Source: Elephas maximus indicus (Eukaryota; Chordata; Mammalia; Proboscidea; Elephantidae). Taken from it: a stretch of DNA of 64,000 nt. Position 1 is the first letter of the stretch, and each line of letters starts with the position of its first letter. The translations under genes were made by a program, and so were the position numbers. Under the pieces are notes generated by a model. That model was not told the origin of the DNA. It saw nothing but the letters and a program-made list of their open reading frames with translations, and did not search any database. Below are positions 34,721 through 48,000 of the stretch, in pieces. The stretch covers positions 59,544,532 to 59,608,531 of the forward strand of contig NC_064843.1 in NCBI RefSeq assembly GCF_024166365.1, read 5' to 3'.

Positions 34721-36763
34721 TGCTGCAAACCTGCGTTAGATGTGTGAATGTATGTGGTTGGAAGTCCCTTTCTTTTGCTTGGTATTTGTTATATCTTATC
34801 TCTTTCATGCCTGGCGGTACATATAGCAACCATGAATTTTTCTGCCTCTGGGGTTTATCGGGGAGCTGTACTACTGACAGGGCATGCTGCCACAAGGCAG
34901 GGGCCTCTATGACTGTTTGAAACCAAAGAAATGGGTATGTGCCACAAATTACTGTTTTTACTGTTTTTACAGGGTATTTTATGAGGTGTCTGAATTTTTG
35001 GTAGGAAAAATAGAAATTTTGAATGTTTTTATTTGTTACACATATGTACCAATAGACCCTGGTGGAGATTCTGGGGTATAATTAGTGGTACTTCATATGT
35101 ACCACTAAACACTTAGGATAGGCTTGTGGGAGGGGACAAGAAAAAAAAAAAAAACCCATACTATCTACCAAAAATTTAGACACAATCAGTAATTAAGCAT
35201 GCTTTCATTAATGAAAACATCTGGTACCAACAAAAAATTCAAAGAAACTAATTGGGTCACCAAAGGGTTATTTAAGCTTGCAGTGACACAGCTGTGGCAC
35301 AGGTGCTTTATAAATATGTGAATCAAGATGCAGGGCAAGTCCAGAGGCAGAGAAACAACCCATGTTGGGGTTTGGCATCTGATTTGCTTGGCCTCTGACC
35401 TGCCCTGGGATTATGGACTTTGGGCCCAAGTTGCTGGATGTCAGGGGTGAAACCCTTTGACAGCTCTAGGGGCTGAAAAGAGGGACTGTATGGGAATTCT
35501 GCTGAATGTGCTGTGAATATACACAGGCCCAGAGTTTATGTTTAACCAAGTAGGTAGGCCCCCACATGGGCTGTGGAGGATCCCTCTCTGGCTTTTCTTT
35601 GGGAAAAGTTTTTCTTCCAGACCCATGACTGGCTAATCACAGGAACATCTGTGACCTCCTAAAAATATGTGCTTTGTGCCATTTTGTGCCACACAGTATT
35701 TATACAGCCCTGCAGAGTAATTATATAGGTGTTTAATCAACTCTGGAAAACAACTGGAGGCGCCCTAAAGCCCAGGATGAGATTTATAGGTGGCCCATGA
35801 AATGGGCTGAGAAGGTAGGTGCTTGGGGGTGTTTCCCAGGCCCTTGGTCTGGGCTGGACCCTGGAGGGGCCACAGAGAGGCCACAGATGGAGAGGGCCTG
35901 AGGAATTTGGAAAAGCCCTGATGAAGGGTGCTTGACTCACTCAGAGGCGGTTGGGACTATGGCTATTCTCATGTCTCCATCCAGCAGCCTCTGACATCAT
36001 TTGTGCCTGAGGGAGAGTTTCCCTTCAAGAACTAATGAAAGTGTGTCCTTTCAAAGTGCCTTTTTGTTGTCTGGTACCTGAAGAGGTTAAGTGGGGCAAT
36101 GGTAGACTTTTCTGGAGATGTTCATGCTTGGTTCCAGGGAACTACATATCTTACGGGGGCTTTAGGCAGGAGAGGGTGAAGCTATGTACTTTTTTTCTCT
36201 TCATCAGTAAGAAAAAGAACATGGCTAAAGGAGTTTTTAGGCAAAAGGGTCCTGTCCTGTAGCTTTTCAGCCAAGCAAATTTGTGACGGGCCTGGCCTAG
36301 TTCAGGTCTCCTCTGAGATCTTCAGGACTCCATTCAAACATTTGTGTCTTTTCAGAAGTGCCCGAAAAGCATCATCTAGCCCCCTGGTTGGTGAGGGTGA
36401 CTCAGAGGGCCTTTAGGGGAGTTTTAGGAGAATCTGGACTAGGCAGTCCTTTGATCACCACCTTCTTTTGGAATCCTGCTCTCTACACAAGGAAAAGGGA
36501 CAGCCTATCGATGTTGCCAACCCCTAAGCAAGTACTAATCCATTTACTCACCAGTAATTACCGAGGACCTACTATGTGGCAGGCCCTATGCAGAGTATAA
36601 GGGATGAATGGGGAACTAGATGGATACTACCCTGTCTTTGTGGACCTTCCATCATGGTGCCTGGTTACAAATGTCGTGAGGGCTCAGAGGGAAAAGCTGA
36701 GGGGTTGTCGAAGGCTGGGTGGGATTAAGGCATGCTTCCTGAGGAATGAGATCAGAGGTATGA
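34721..36763. other. Mostly unique non-coding sequence
   Basis: A small inverted repeat lies at 35082-35108 and an A tract at 35142-35155. Bases 36530-36620 (CCTACTATGTGGCAGGCCC) look like an L2 3' end. No gene was recognised. Confidence 0.45.
35082..35108. repeat. 10-bp perfect inverted repeat
   Basis: The arms TTAGTGGTAC and GTACCACTAA are separated by a 7-base loop. No gene is nearby, so its role is unknown. Confidence 0.8.
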
Positions 36764-36939
36764 AAAAAACAAACAAAAAAAACCAAACCCATTACCATTG
36801 AGTCAATTTTGACTCATAGTGACCCTATAGGACAGAGTAGAATTACCCCCTGGGGTTTCCAAGGAGTGCCTGGTGGATTTAACTGCTGATCTTTTGGTTA
36901 GCAGCCATAGCTCTTAACCACTACACCAGCAGGGTTTCC
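36764..36939 (-). mobile_element. Afrotherian SINE (antisense) with TSD
   Basis: An A-rich tail and ACCAAACCCATTACCATTG are followed by GACCCTATAGGACAGAG and CACCAGCAGGGTTTCC. The flanks TCAGAGGTATGA (36752-36763) and TCAGAGGGATGA (36940-36951) differ at one position. Confidence 0.9.
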
Positions 36940-36951
36940 TCAGAGGGATGA

Positions 36952-38579
36952 GTGTGTGGTAATTTGTAGTGGGACAGAGATGAGACCATTCCAGGAGAGG
37001 AAAAAACATGTGCAAATGCCCTGTGCCTGGGGAGAGCAAGATGAGTTCCAGGAACTGAAGACAAGGTCATTGGGGCTGGAACATGGCTATCAGTGGGGAC
37101 AGGTGATCACTGGTGGAGATGGGGCTGGACAGGTGGGCAGGGACCAGCCCAGGCACAGCCTTCAGCCTTGTAGGCTGCGCAAAAGTTTGGTTGTCATCCT
37201 CACGTGATGCAAGGCCAGAAGCCTCTACTAGTGTCTGGACACCATGCTGGGCCTGTCCTTTTCTGGGAGAGAAGGCTAGGGTGGGAAATGGCACTCACTG
37301 TCCAACCTAGGTCCAGAGACCCTTAAAACTGGAATTACCAGCAGAATTTAAGTGTTATACCTCTCCTGAGAACTGTAACTCCAAACTCTTCCAAGCTCTG
37401 ATGGTGACTACCTGATGGAGGTGGTGCCGTGACATTACTGAAGTGACAGTGACCAAGACCTAAGCCAAGACTCTGCTCCTAGAAACTGGCAGCTTCATTT
37501 CAGTGTCTGTCCAGGTGGTATTAAATAGACCCCATGGGAAAAATGGCCGAGGGAAGGAATAAGGAAAACCACCAGCTTGTCTTTCCAATGACGCCGTCTT
37601 TTCTTCCACATCTAAAAGACTCTCAAGTCCATAAATATGTGGCTGGGCAATGTGGCATGAAGCAGTGGGGAGCATACTGGAGGGTCAGATGATGCTGGTG
37701 TCAGTTCTGTACTGCCACCAACCAGATCTGTGACTTGTACTTTACTACTTGACAGCCTCTTTTTCTTCAATCCCACAATGAGGAGGTGACCCTAGATGAT
37801 CTCCACTCCCTTTGGATATTTGTCACTCTAAGCTACACAGCCAGTGAAGGATAGATCTGAGATTTCAACACAAACTGTCTGGGAGCTCATGCTCTGGGAA
37901 ACAAAAGAAAGTTGGTTTGGGACAGACAGTGTGTGCTGAGATTCCACAGGAAGCAAAAGCAGCCAGAGAGCAGCTAGGGCAGGAGAAAATAGGTCATGGC
38001 TAGTTGATTATACTAGGTGGTATGTGTCTCAGGAAAGAAGGAAAGTGAAGGAAAACACCAGAGGTCTGTGTAACCTACTGGTTCCTTGAGGACCTGCACC
38101 CACTGGCTGGCTGTGCCCTAGGTGGGCTTGTGGGACTGGCACAATCTGAAGAGAATGGCTTTATGGGGTGCCTGAGGAGGCTGCACCCGGACACTTGGCC
38201 CTGGAGCCCTTGGCCACAGCAATGATTCTTGTCCCCTGCAACACAGCTGGGAAGCAGAGAGCCTCTGACTTCAAGGAACCATTCTGTTTTTGTCAATGGG
38301 AAGCTCTATAGTAACCACTGCGGAAGAAGCACTGAAGAGGCCTCCTCAAACATTTCGGTCTACACAAGACCCAGGGACTTTTGGTCAACCAAGGAGAGGA
38401 ACTGAATTTCTGACAGTCTGGCTCAATGGGATTAGCAGTTGGAGTTCACTGATTTTCTTTTTTTTAAAGGAAAAAATGGATTATTTCAGAAGGGAGAATA
38501 AATGAAACATTATTGGCCATGAGTTGGTAATTTCTGAAGCAAAATGAAGCTTGTTTCATGTACTTTTGCTTCAGTTTTA
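36952..38579. other. Unique non-coding sequence with a MIR-like trace
   Basis: Bases 37680-37830 (CAGATCTGTGACTTGTACTT) are faintly MIR-like. Nothing else was recognised. Confidence 0.4.
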
Positions 38580-39340
38580 AATTCTCTAAAATATTTTTTT
38601 GCTTTTTTTGGTGAAAGTTTACAGAGCAAATTAATTTCTCACTCAATAATTTATACACCAATTTTTGTCATCGGCTGCAACCCCTGCAATGTGTCAACAG
38701 GCTCCCTTTCTCTACTCCGGGTTCCCCATTTCCATTTGTCCCATTTTCCTGTCCCTTCCTGCCTTTTCATCTTTGCTTTTGGGCAGGTGTGCCCATTTAG
38801 TCTTGTATAAATGATTAAACTACCAAGCATATTCCTCATGCATATCATTGTCTGTTTTATGAAAACCAAAACAAATCCATTGCCGTTGAGTTGATTCTGA
38901 CTCACAGCAACCCTATAGGACAGAGCAAAACTGCCCCATAAGGTGGATTTGAACTGCTGACCTTTGGTTAGCAGTCGAGCTCTTAACCACTGCACCACCA
39001 GGGCTCCATTTGTTTTATAGACCTGTGTAATCTTTGGCTGAAGGGTAAAATTCAGGAGTGACTTCAGTTCTGAGTTAAAAGGGTGTCCAGGGGCCATAGC
39101 CTTGGGATTCCTCCAGTCTCTGTCAGATGAGTAAATCTGTTTTCGTGTGTGTGAATTTGAATTTTGTTCTACAATATTCTCCTGCTCTGTCCTGGACCCT
39201 CTATGGTATTCCCAATCAGAGTGGTTGGTGGTGGTAGCAGGAGCCATCTAGTTGTTCTGGGCTCTGGCTGGTGGAGGCTGTGGTACTAACATTTCCCTTG
39301 GGTCTTTGGTTTTCTTCATTTTCCTTTGCTCTGGATGGGG
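38580..39340 (-). mobile_element. L1 3' UTR fragment (antisense) with SINE
   Basis: GGTGAAAGTTTACAGAGCAA, TTGTCCCATTTTCCTGTCCC and GACTTCAGTTCTGAGTTAAA parallel the L1 3' UTR that begins at 39381, but are more diverged. It is therefore an older relative lying next to it. A SINE interrupts it at 38863-39008. Confidence 0.7.
38863..39008 (-). mobile_element. Afrotherian SINE (antisense), internal deletion
   Basis: AAAACCAAAACAAATCCATT to CACCACCAGGGCTCC. About 20 bp usually present between CCCCATA and GGTGGATTTGAAC are missing. TGTTTTAT occurs on both sides. Confidence 0.85.
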
Positions 39341-39380
39341 TGGGACCAGTAGATGTATCTTAGATAGCCACTCACAAGCT

Positions 39381-39931
39381 TTTTATTTATTTATTGTGTT
39401 TTAAGTGAAAGTTTACAATTCAAGTCAGTCTCTCATACAAAAACTTATATGCATCTTGCTATGTAACCCTAGCTGCTCCTCCACTCTATCCTGTATTCCC
39501 CTTGTCCATTCAACCAGCTGCTATCCCCTTCTGCCTTCTCATCTTGCCTCCAGGCAGGAGCCACCTCCATAGTCTCATGTGTCTACTTGACCCAAGAAGC
39601 TCGCTCCTCACCAGTATCATTTTCTGTCTTATAGTCTAGTCCAATTCCCGTCTGAAGGGTTGGCTTCAGGAATGGTTCCCGTCTTGGGCTAATAGAGGGC
39701 CTGGGGGCCATGACCTCTGGGGTCCCTCCAGTCTCAGTCAGACCATTAAGTCTGGTCTTTTTATGAGAATTCACTCAGAAGCTTTTAAGATCTCAGACAC
39801 TACTCACCATCTGAACTACTAACATAGGAACTATGTTATGCCAGTTGACTTTGATGTTCACCAAGACCCTGGTCCCCAGCCCTCAGCCCAGTAACTCTCT
39901 CAGAGTATTTGGATATGTCTATGAAGTTTCT
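39381..39931 (-). mobile_element. Nested L1, 3' UTR piece (antisense)
   Basis: It begins with an inverted A-rich tail (TTTTATTTATTTATTG) and continues GTGTTTTAAGTGAAAGTTTA, CAAGTCAGTCTCTCATAC and ACCATTAAGTCTGGTC. The element continues at 40605 and again at 48242. The RTE fragment F splits it here, leaving TGAAGTTTCT at 39922-39931. Confidence 0.85.
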
Positions 39932-40594
39932 CAACATAAAGAAAACAAAAATCCTCACAACTGGAACAAACAAAGCAACATCACGATAAATGAAGAAAAG
40001 ATTGAAGTTGTCAAGGATTTCATTTTACTTGAATCCACAATCAACACCCATGGAAGCAGCAGTCAAGAAATCAAATAAATGCTGCATTGTATTGGGCAAA
40101 TCTGCTGCAAAAGACCTCTTTAAAGTATTAAAAAGCAAAGATATCACCTTGAATATTAAGGTGCACCAGACCCAAGCCATGGTGTTTTCAATCAGCTCAT
40201 ATGTATGCAAAAGCTGGACAATGAATATGGAAGACTGAAGAATTTACACCTTTGAACTATGGTGTTGGGGAAGAACCAACAAATCTGTCTTTGAAGAAGT
40301 ACAGCCAGAATGCTCCTTAGAAGCAAGGATGGTGAGACTACGTCTCTCATGCTTTGGACATGTTATCAGGAGGGATCAGCCCATAGAGAAGGACATCATG
40401 CTTGGTAAAGTAGAGGGCAGCGAGAAAGTGGAAGACCTTCAACGGGATAGATTAACACAGTGGCTGCAACAGTGGGCTAAAGTGTAACAACAATCATGAG
40501 AGTGGTGCAGGACTGGGCAGTGTTTTGTTGTTCACGGGATAGCTTTGAGTCAGAACTGACCCAATGGCACCTTACGACAACAAAAGCAACTACG
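39932..40594 (+). mobile_element. 5'-truncated RTE copy F
   Basis: This is RTE 3' sequence from CAACATAAAGAAAACAAAAA to TTACGACAACAAAAGC. It encodes remnants of the RTE C-terminal region with several stops. Direct flanks TGAAGTTTCT at 39922-39931 and 40595-40604 show that it landed in the L1 3' UTR. Confidence 0.9.
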
Positions 40595-40604
40595 TGAAGT
40601 TTCT

Positions 40605-43600
40605 ATGACTTTGCTTTGGTTACGTTGTGCTAACTTTGTACTGTCTTTCCCTTTACTAAAGTTACCATTTATCTACCATCTAGTTAGTGATTTCCCTTCC
40701 CCACCTCTCCCCTCCCTCATAGCCATCAAAGATGGTTTCTTTGTACGTGTAAACCTTTTCTTGAGTTTTTATAATAGTGATCTCATACAGTGTTTGTCCT
40801 TTTGTGACTGAGTTATTTCATTCAGTATAATGCCCTCCAGATTTATCCATGTTTTGAGATGTTTTCCCAAATTTATCATTGTTCTTTATCATTGCATAGT
40901 ACTCCAGTGTGTGTAAATGTACGTACCATAATTTGTTCATCCATTCATCTGTTGATGGGCACTTAGGTTGTTTCTATCTTTTTGCTATTGTGAACAATGC
41001 TTCAATGAACATGGGTGTGCATATGTCTATTTGTATGACGGCTCTTATTTCTCTAGGATATATTCCTAGGAGTAGGATTGCTGAATAGTATGGCATTTTT
41101 ATTTCTAGCTTTTTAAGGAAACACCATATCATTTTTCAAAGTGGTTGTCTATTTTACATTCCCACAAACAGTGCATAAGAGTTCCAGTGCCCCCACAGTC
41201 TCTCCAACATCTGTTATTATCTGTTTTTTTTTTTTTTGGCTTAGTGCCAGTATCGTTGGGGTGAGATGGTATCTCATTGTAGTTTTGATTTGCATTTCTC
41301 TAATGGCTAATGATTGAGAGCATTTTCTCATGTGTCTGTTAGCAGCCTGAATATCTTCTTTGGTGAAGCATTTGTTCATATCCTTTGCCCATTTTTGATT
41401 AGATTATTTGTCTTTTTATTGTTATGACATTGCAGTATCTTTTAGATTTCAGACATTATACCTTTGTTGGATATGTCACAGCCAAACATTTTTCCCAGTC
41501 TGTAGGTTCTCTTGTTACTCTTTTGGTGAAGTCTTTTGAGAAGCATAGTGTTTAATTTTTAGGAGATTCCAGTTATCTAGTTAATCTTCTGTTTTTTGTG
41601 CATTGTTAATTAAGGTTTGTATCCTATTTATGCCATATATTAGGGCCTCTAGCATTGTCCCTATTTTTTCTTTCATGATCTTTATAGTTTTATGCTTAAT
41701 CTTTAGGTCTTTGATCCATTTTGAATTAGTTTTTCTGTATGGTATAAGATATGGGTCCTGCTTAATTTTTTTTTTTTTTTACAGATGGACATCTTGTTTT
41801 GCCAGAACGTTTGTTGAAGAGACTGTCTTTTCCCTATTTAATGGACTTTGGTCCTATGTCAAAGATCAGCTGACCATAGATAGATTTATATCTGGGTTCT
41901 CAGTTCTTTTCCATCGGTCTGTGTGTCTGTCGTTGTACCAGTACCAGGCTGTTTTGACTACCGTGGCTGTATAGTAGGTTTTGAAGTCAGGTAGTACGAG
42001 GCCTCCTACTTTGTTCTTTTTCTTCAGTAATGCTTTACTTATTCAAGCTCTCTTTCCTTTCCGTGTAAAATTAATGGTGAGTTTTTCCCTCTTGTTAAAG
42101 AATGCTGTTGGTTTTTAGATTGGGATTGCACTGTATCTGTAGATTGCTCTAGGAAGAACTGACATTTTCACAATGTTGAGTCTTCCTATCCATGAGCATG
42201 GTATGTTTTTCTATTTATGTAGGGTCTCTTTTGGTTTCTTGCAGTAGTGTTTTGTAGTTTTCTTTGTATAGGTCTTTTATGTCCCTGATTAGATTTATTC
42301 CAAAGTATTTTCTTTTATTAGTTTCTATTATAAATGCAAATGTTTTTCTGATTTTTCTTTTCATAGTTCTCTTTGTTGGTGTATAGGACTCCAACTGATT
42401 TTTGTATGTTGATCTTGTATCCTGCTACTCTGCTGAATCTTTCTATAAATTCCAGTGGTTTTCATGTGAAATATTTAGGGTTCTCTGTGTATACCCTGGT
42501 GGCGTAGTGGTTAAGTGCTACAGCTGCTAACCAAGAGGTCGGCAGTTCGAATCAGCCAGGCGCTCCTTGGAAACTCTATGGGGCAGTTCTACTCTGTCCT
42601 ATAGGGTCGCTATGAATTGTAATCTACTCGATGGCAGTGGGTTATGTATAGAACCGTATCATCTGCAGATGGGGATAGTTTTACTTCTTCCTTTCCAATT
42701 TGAATGTCTTTTATTTCTTTTTCTTGCCTTATTTCTCTAGGTAGGACTTCCAGCACCATGTTAAATAGGAGTGATGATAAAGGGCATCCTTGTCTTGTTC
42801 CTATTGCAGGGGAGAATGCTTTCGGCCTCTCTCCGTTGAGAATGATGTTGGCTGTTGGTTTTTTATAGATGCCTTTTATCATGTTGAGGAATTTTCGTTC
42901 TATTCGTATTTTATTGAGAGTTTTTTTAAATCAGGAATGGGTATTAGACTTTATCAAATACTTTTCTGTGTCAATTGAGATAATCATGTGATTCTTTTGT
43001 TCTGTTTATGTGGTGGAATACATGATTGGTTTTCTAATATTGAAGAATCGTTCATACCTGGTATGAATGCCAGTTTGTCGTGGTGTATTATCTTTTGATA
43101 TCATGTTGAATTCTATTGGCTAGAATTTTGTTGAAAATTTTTTGCATCCATATTCATGAAAGATGTTGGTCTGTAATTTTCTTTTTTAGTGGTGTCTTTG
43201 CCTGGCTTTGGTATCAGGGTTGTGGTGGCTTTATAGAATGAATTCAAGTATATTCTTTCTTCTTATGTGCTCTGAAATAGTTTGAGTAGTACCGGTGTGA
43301 GCTCTTCTCTGAATGTTTGGTAGAATTCTCCAGTGAATGACTTTTTTTTTTTTTTCACTTTTTAATCTCTTCTCTTGTTATGGGGCTGTTCTGATTTTCT
43401 ACCTCAGTTTGTGTTAGTTTAGGTAGGTAAGGTGTTTCTAGAAACTTGTCCATTTCCTGTAGGTTTTCAAATTTGTTGGAATTCAGTTTTTTATAGTACT
43501 CTATAATTTTTTTTTTATTATGATCATTTTTATTTCAAATGGGTCTGTTGTAATGCTCCCCATCTCATTTCTTATTTGGATTATGTGCTTCCTCTCCTGT

Positions 43601-44996
43601 TTTTCTTTTGTTGATTTCACCAGTGGTTTGTTGATTTTTGTTAATGCTTTCAAAGAACCAACTTTCGGTCTTGATGATTCTTTCTATTGTTTTTCTGTTC
43701 TCTATTTCATTTATTTCTCCTCTGATCTTTGTTATTTCTTCTTGTAGTCGTGTGCGTCTTTTGCTGTTCTCTTTCTGTGTTTGTTTCAGTTGTAGGGCTA
43801 ATGTTTTGATTTTGGCCCTTCTTTTGTTGATGTGTGCATTTATTGCTATAAATAGACCTCCGAGCACAGCCTTCGCTGTGTCCCAAAGGTTTTGGTATGA
43901 TGTGTTTTATTCTTATTTGTTTCTAGGAATTAAAAAAATTTTTTTTCTATTGCCCAGTGGATTTTAAGCAAGATGTTATTTTGTTTGTAAGTTTTTGAAT
44001 TTTCTTCCTGTTACTAATTTCTATTTTCATAACATTGTGATCTGAGAAGATGCTTTGTATTATTTTGATGTTTTGGACTTCACTGAGGGTTGCTTTGTAG
44101 CCAAAATGTGGTCCAACCTGGACAGTGTTCCATGTGTATTGGAAAAGAATATATACTTTGTCGCCACTGGATGGAGCATTCTATATTTACCTATGAGGTC
44201 AAGTTGATTGATTGTGGCCTTTATTCTGTATCTTTGCTGAGTTTTCTTCTAGAAGTTCTTTCTTTTACCTAGTGTGGTGTGTTGAGGTCTGTTCTACTAT
44301 TATTTTGGAACTGTCTATTTCTCTTTCCAGTGCTGTTAGAGTTTGTTTTACGTATTCTGGATCCCTATCATTTTGGTGCATAGATATTTATTAAGGTTAT
44401 ATCTCCTTGGTGGATTGTCTCTTTAATCATTATATAATATCCTTCTTTGTCTTTTGTGGTGGGTTTGCCTTAAAGCCTATTTTATCCAAGATTAGTATTG
44501 GCATTCCTGCTCTTTTTTGGCTGCTGTTTGCTTGATATTTTTTTCCATCCTTTGATTTTTAATATATTTATGTCCTTGTGTCTAAGTGTGTCTCCTGTAG
44601 AAAGCATATTGATGGGTCATGATTTTTGTCCATTCTATTACTCTCTGTCTCTTTACGGGTGCAACTGAGCCATTTAAAATCACTGTGATTATAGATAGTT
44701 GTGAGTTTATTGTTGTCATTTTGCTGTGCTTTTTTTTGTGATGCTGATGTTTTCTTTGTTCCTCTTACTTTCCTGTGATACTTTCTTTTTGTTTTGTTTA
44801 ATTTCTTTTCTTTTTTTTTTTTTTGCTATTGTAGATTGTGTTTATTGAATCTTAATGTTTTTCTTCTTTTTTATTTTGATGAGTAGGTTTGTTCACTATC
44901 TTAGTGGTTACATTGAAATTTGTACCTATCTTCTAGGTTTATACCCGTAATTTATTACTTGATATCTCCTTGATTTCCTCTCCTTTTGAAAGTTCT
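40605..44996 (-). mobile_element. Nested L1, ORF2 and 3' part (antisense)
   Basis: On the minus strand this L1 carries the ORF2 endonuclease region near 44500-44690, a reverse transcriptase piece at 42610-42882 ([13 protein letters not shown], with SADD where FADD is expected) and the 3' end at 40605-41400. All frames are broken. A SINE interrupts the RT at 42493. The 5' part resumes at 48242 after RTE copy B. Confidence 0.9.
42493..42644 (+). mobile_element. Afrotherian SINE inside nested L1
   Basis: CCTGGTGGCGTAGTGGTTAA, GGTCGGCAGTTCGAATC and CTATAGGGTCGCTATGAAT are intact, while the TTTGG tail is short. It is the third insertion into the same L1. Confidence 0.85.
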
Positions 44997-45008
44997 ATAC
45001 CTACACCA
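44997..45008 (+). repeat. Left target-site duplication of RTE copy B
   Basis: ATACCTACACCA is repeated exactly at 48230-48241. Confidence 0.9.
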
Positions 45009-48000
45009 ACTACTGATCCTTCTTTGTTTCCAACTTTCGCATTCCAATCACCAGTTATTATCGATGCATCTTGATTGCATGTTCGATCAATTTCAGACTG
45101 CAGCTGCTGATAAAAATCTTCTGTTTCTTCATCTTTGGCCCTAGTGGTTGGTGTGTCAATTTTAATAATAATCGTATTAACTGGTCTTCCTTGTAGGTGT
45201 ATATCCTATCACTGACAGTGTTGTACTTCAGGATAGATCTTAAAATGTTCTTTTTAATGATGAATGCAACACCATTTCACTTCAAGTTGTCATTCCCAGC
45301 ATAGTAGACTATATGATTGTGCAATTCAAAATGGCCAATACCAGTCCATTTCAGCTCACTAATGCCTAGGATATCGATGTTTATGCATTCCATTTCATTT
45401 TTGACTATTTCCAATTTTCCTAGATTCATACTTCATACATTCCAGGTTCTGATTATTAATGGATGTTTGCAGCTGTTTCTTCTCATTTTGAGTTGTGCTA
45501 CATCAGCAAATGAAGGTCCCGGAAGCTTTACTCCATCCATGTCATTAAGGTCGACTCTACTTTGAGAAGGCAGCTCTTCCCCAGTCATCTTTTGAGTGCC
45601 TTCCAACCTGGGGGGCTCATCTTCCAGCACTATATCAGACAATGCTCCATTGCTATTCATAAGGTTTTCACTGGCTAATGCTTTTCAGAAGTAGACTGCC
45701 GGGTCCTTCTTCCTAGTCTGTATCAGTCTGGAAGCTCAGCTGAAACCTGTCGTCCATGGGTGACCCTGCTGGTATCTGAATACTGGTGGCATAGCTTCCA
45801 GGGTCACAGCAACATGCAAGCTGCTACAGTATGACAAACTGACAGACATGCCGGAGATCAAATGATGGAGAAAACTTTGCAGGACCAACAACTTCTGCAT
45901 TGCAAATACTTTCTTTCACAACATAAACAGCGACTATACAAATGGAACTCACCAGATGGAACACACAGAAATCAAATTGACTACATCTGTGGAAAGAAAT
46001 GATGGAAAAGCACAGTATCATCAGTCAGAACAAGGCCAGGGGCTGACTGTGGAACAGACCATCAATTGCTCATATGCAAATTCAAGTTGAAACTGAAGAA
46101 AATCAGAGGAAGTCCATGAGAGCCAAAATATGACCTTGAGTATATCCTACCTGAATTTAGAGACCATCTCAAGAATAGATTTGACGCATTGAACACTAGT
46201 GACTGAAGACCAGATGAGATGTGGGACGACATCAAGGACGTCATCCATGAAGAAAGCAAGAGGTCACTGAAAAGACAGAAAAGGAAGAAAAGACCAAGAT
46301 GGATGTCAGAGGAGACTCTGAAACTTGCTCTCGAATGTCGAGCAGTGAAGCAAAAGGAAAAATTGATGAAGTAAAAGAACTGAACAGAAGATTTCAAAGG
46401 GTGGCTCGAGAAGACAAAGTAAAGTATTATAATGACACGTGCAAAGAGCTGGAGATGGAAAACCAAAAGGGAAGAACACACTTGGCATTTCTCAAGCTGA
46501 GAGAACTGAAGATAAATTCAAGCCTCGAGTTGCAATAGTGAAGAATTCTATGGGGAAAATATTAAATGACCGAGGAAGCATCAAAAGAAGATGGAAGGAA
46601 TATGCAGAGTCATTATACCAAAAAGAATTAGTCGCTGTTCAACCATTTTGAGAGGTGGCATATGATCAGGAACCGATGGTACTGAAGGAAGAAGTCCAAG
46701 CTGCTCTGAAGGCATTGGCGAAAAACAAGGCTCCAGGAACTGATGGAATATCAATTGAGATGTTTCAACAAACAGATGCAGCACTGGAGGTGCTCACTCA
46801 TCTATGCCAAGAAATATGGAAGACAGCTTCCTGGCCAACTGACTGGAAGAGATCCATATTTATGCCTATTCTCAGGAAAGGTGATCCAACCGAATGTAGA
46901 AATTATAGAATAATATCATTAATATCACATGCAAGCAAAATTTTGCTGAAGATCATTCAAAAATGGCTGCAGCAGTATATTGACAGGGAACTGCCAGAAA
47001 TTCAGTCTGGTTTCAGAAGAGAACGTGGAACCAGGGATGTCATTGCTGATGTCAGATGGATCCTGGCTGAAAGCAGAGAATACCAGAAGGATGTTTACCT
47101 GTGTTTTATTGACTATGCAAAGGCATTCAACTGTGTGGATCCTAACAAACTATGGATAACATTGCAAAGAATGGGAATTCCAGAACACTTAATTGTGCTC
47201 ATGAGGAATCTTTACATAGATCAAGAGACAGTTGTTCAGACAGAACAAGGGGATACTGATTGGCTTGAAGTCAGGAAAGGTGTGTGTCAGGGTTGTATTC
47301 CTTCACCATACCTGTTTAATCTGTATGCTGAGCAAATAATATGAGAAGCTGGACTATATGAAGAAGAACGGGGCATCAGGATTGGAGGAAGACTTATTAA
47401 CAACCTGCGTTATACAGATGACACAACCTTGCTTGCTGAAAGTGAAGAGGACGTGAAGCACTTACTAATGAAGATCAAAGACCACAGCCTTCAGTATGGA
47501 TTACACCTCAACATAAAGAAAACAAAAATCCTCACAACTGGACCAATGAGCAACATCATGATAAATGGAGAAAAGACTGAAGTTGTCAAGGATTTCATTT
47601 TACTTGGATCCACAGTCAAGACCAATGGAAGCAGCAGTCAAGAAATCAAAAGACACATTGCATTGGGTAAATCTGCTGCAAAGGACCTCTTTAAAGTGTT
47701 GAAGAGCAAAGATGTTACCCTGAAGACTAAGGTGCGCCTGACCCAAGCCATGGTATTTTCAAATCACATCATATGCGTGTGAAAGCTGGACAATGAATAA
47801 GGAAGACCGAAGAAGAGTTGACGCCTTTGAATTGTGGTGTTGGCAAAGAATATTGAATATACCATGGACAGCCAAAAGAATGAACAAATCTGTCTTAGAA
47901 GAAGTACAACCAGAGTGCTCCCTAGAAGCAAGGATGGCGAGACTGAGTCTTACATACTTTGGACATGTCATCAGGAGGGATCAGTACCTGGAGAAGGACA

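Noticed and set aside
46655..47344. 229-codon frame as an active reverse transcriptase
   Set aside because: It ends at a TGA before the YADD-type motif, has AFNCVD in the palm, and belongs to the 5'-inverted RTE copy B.
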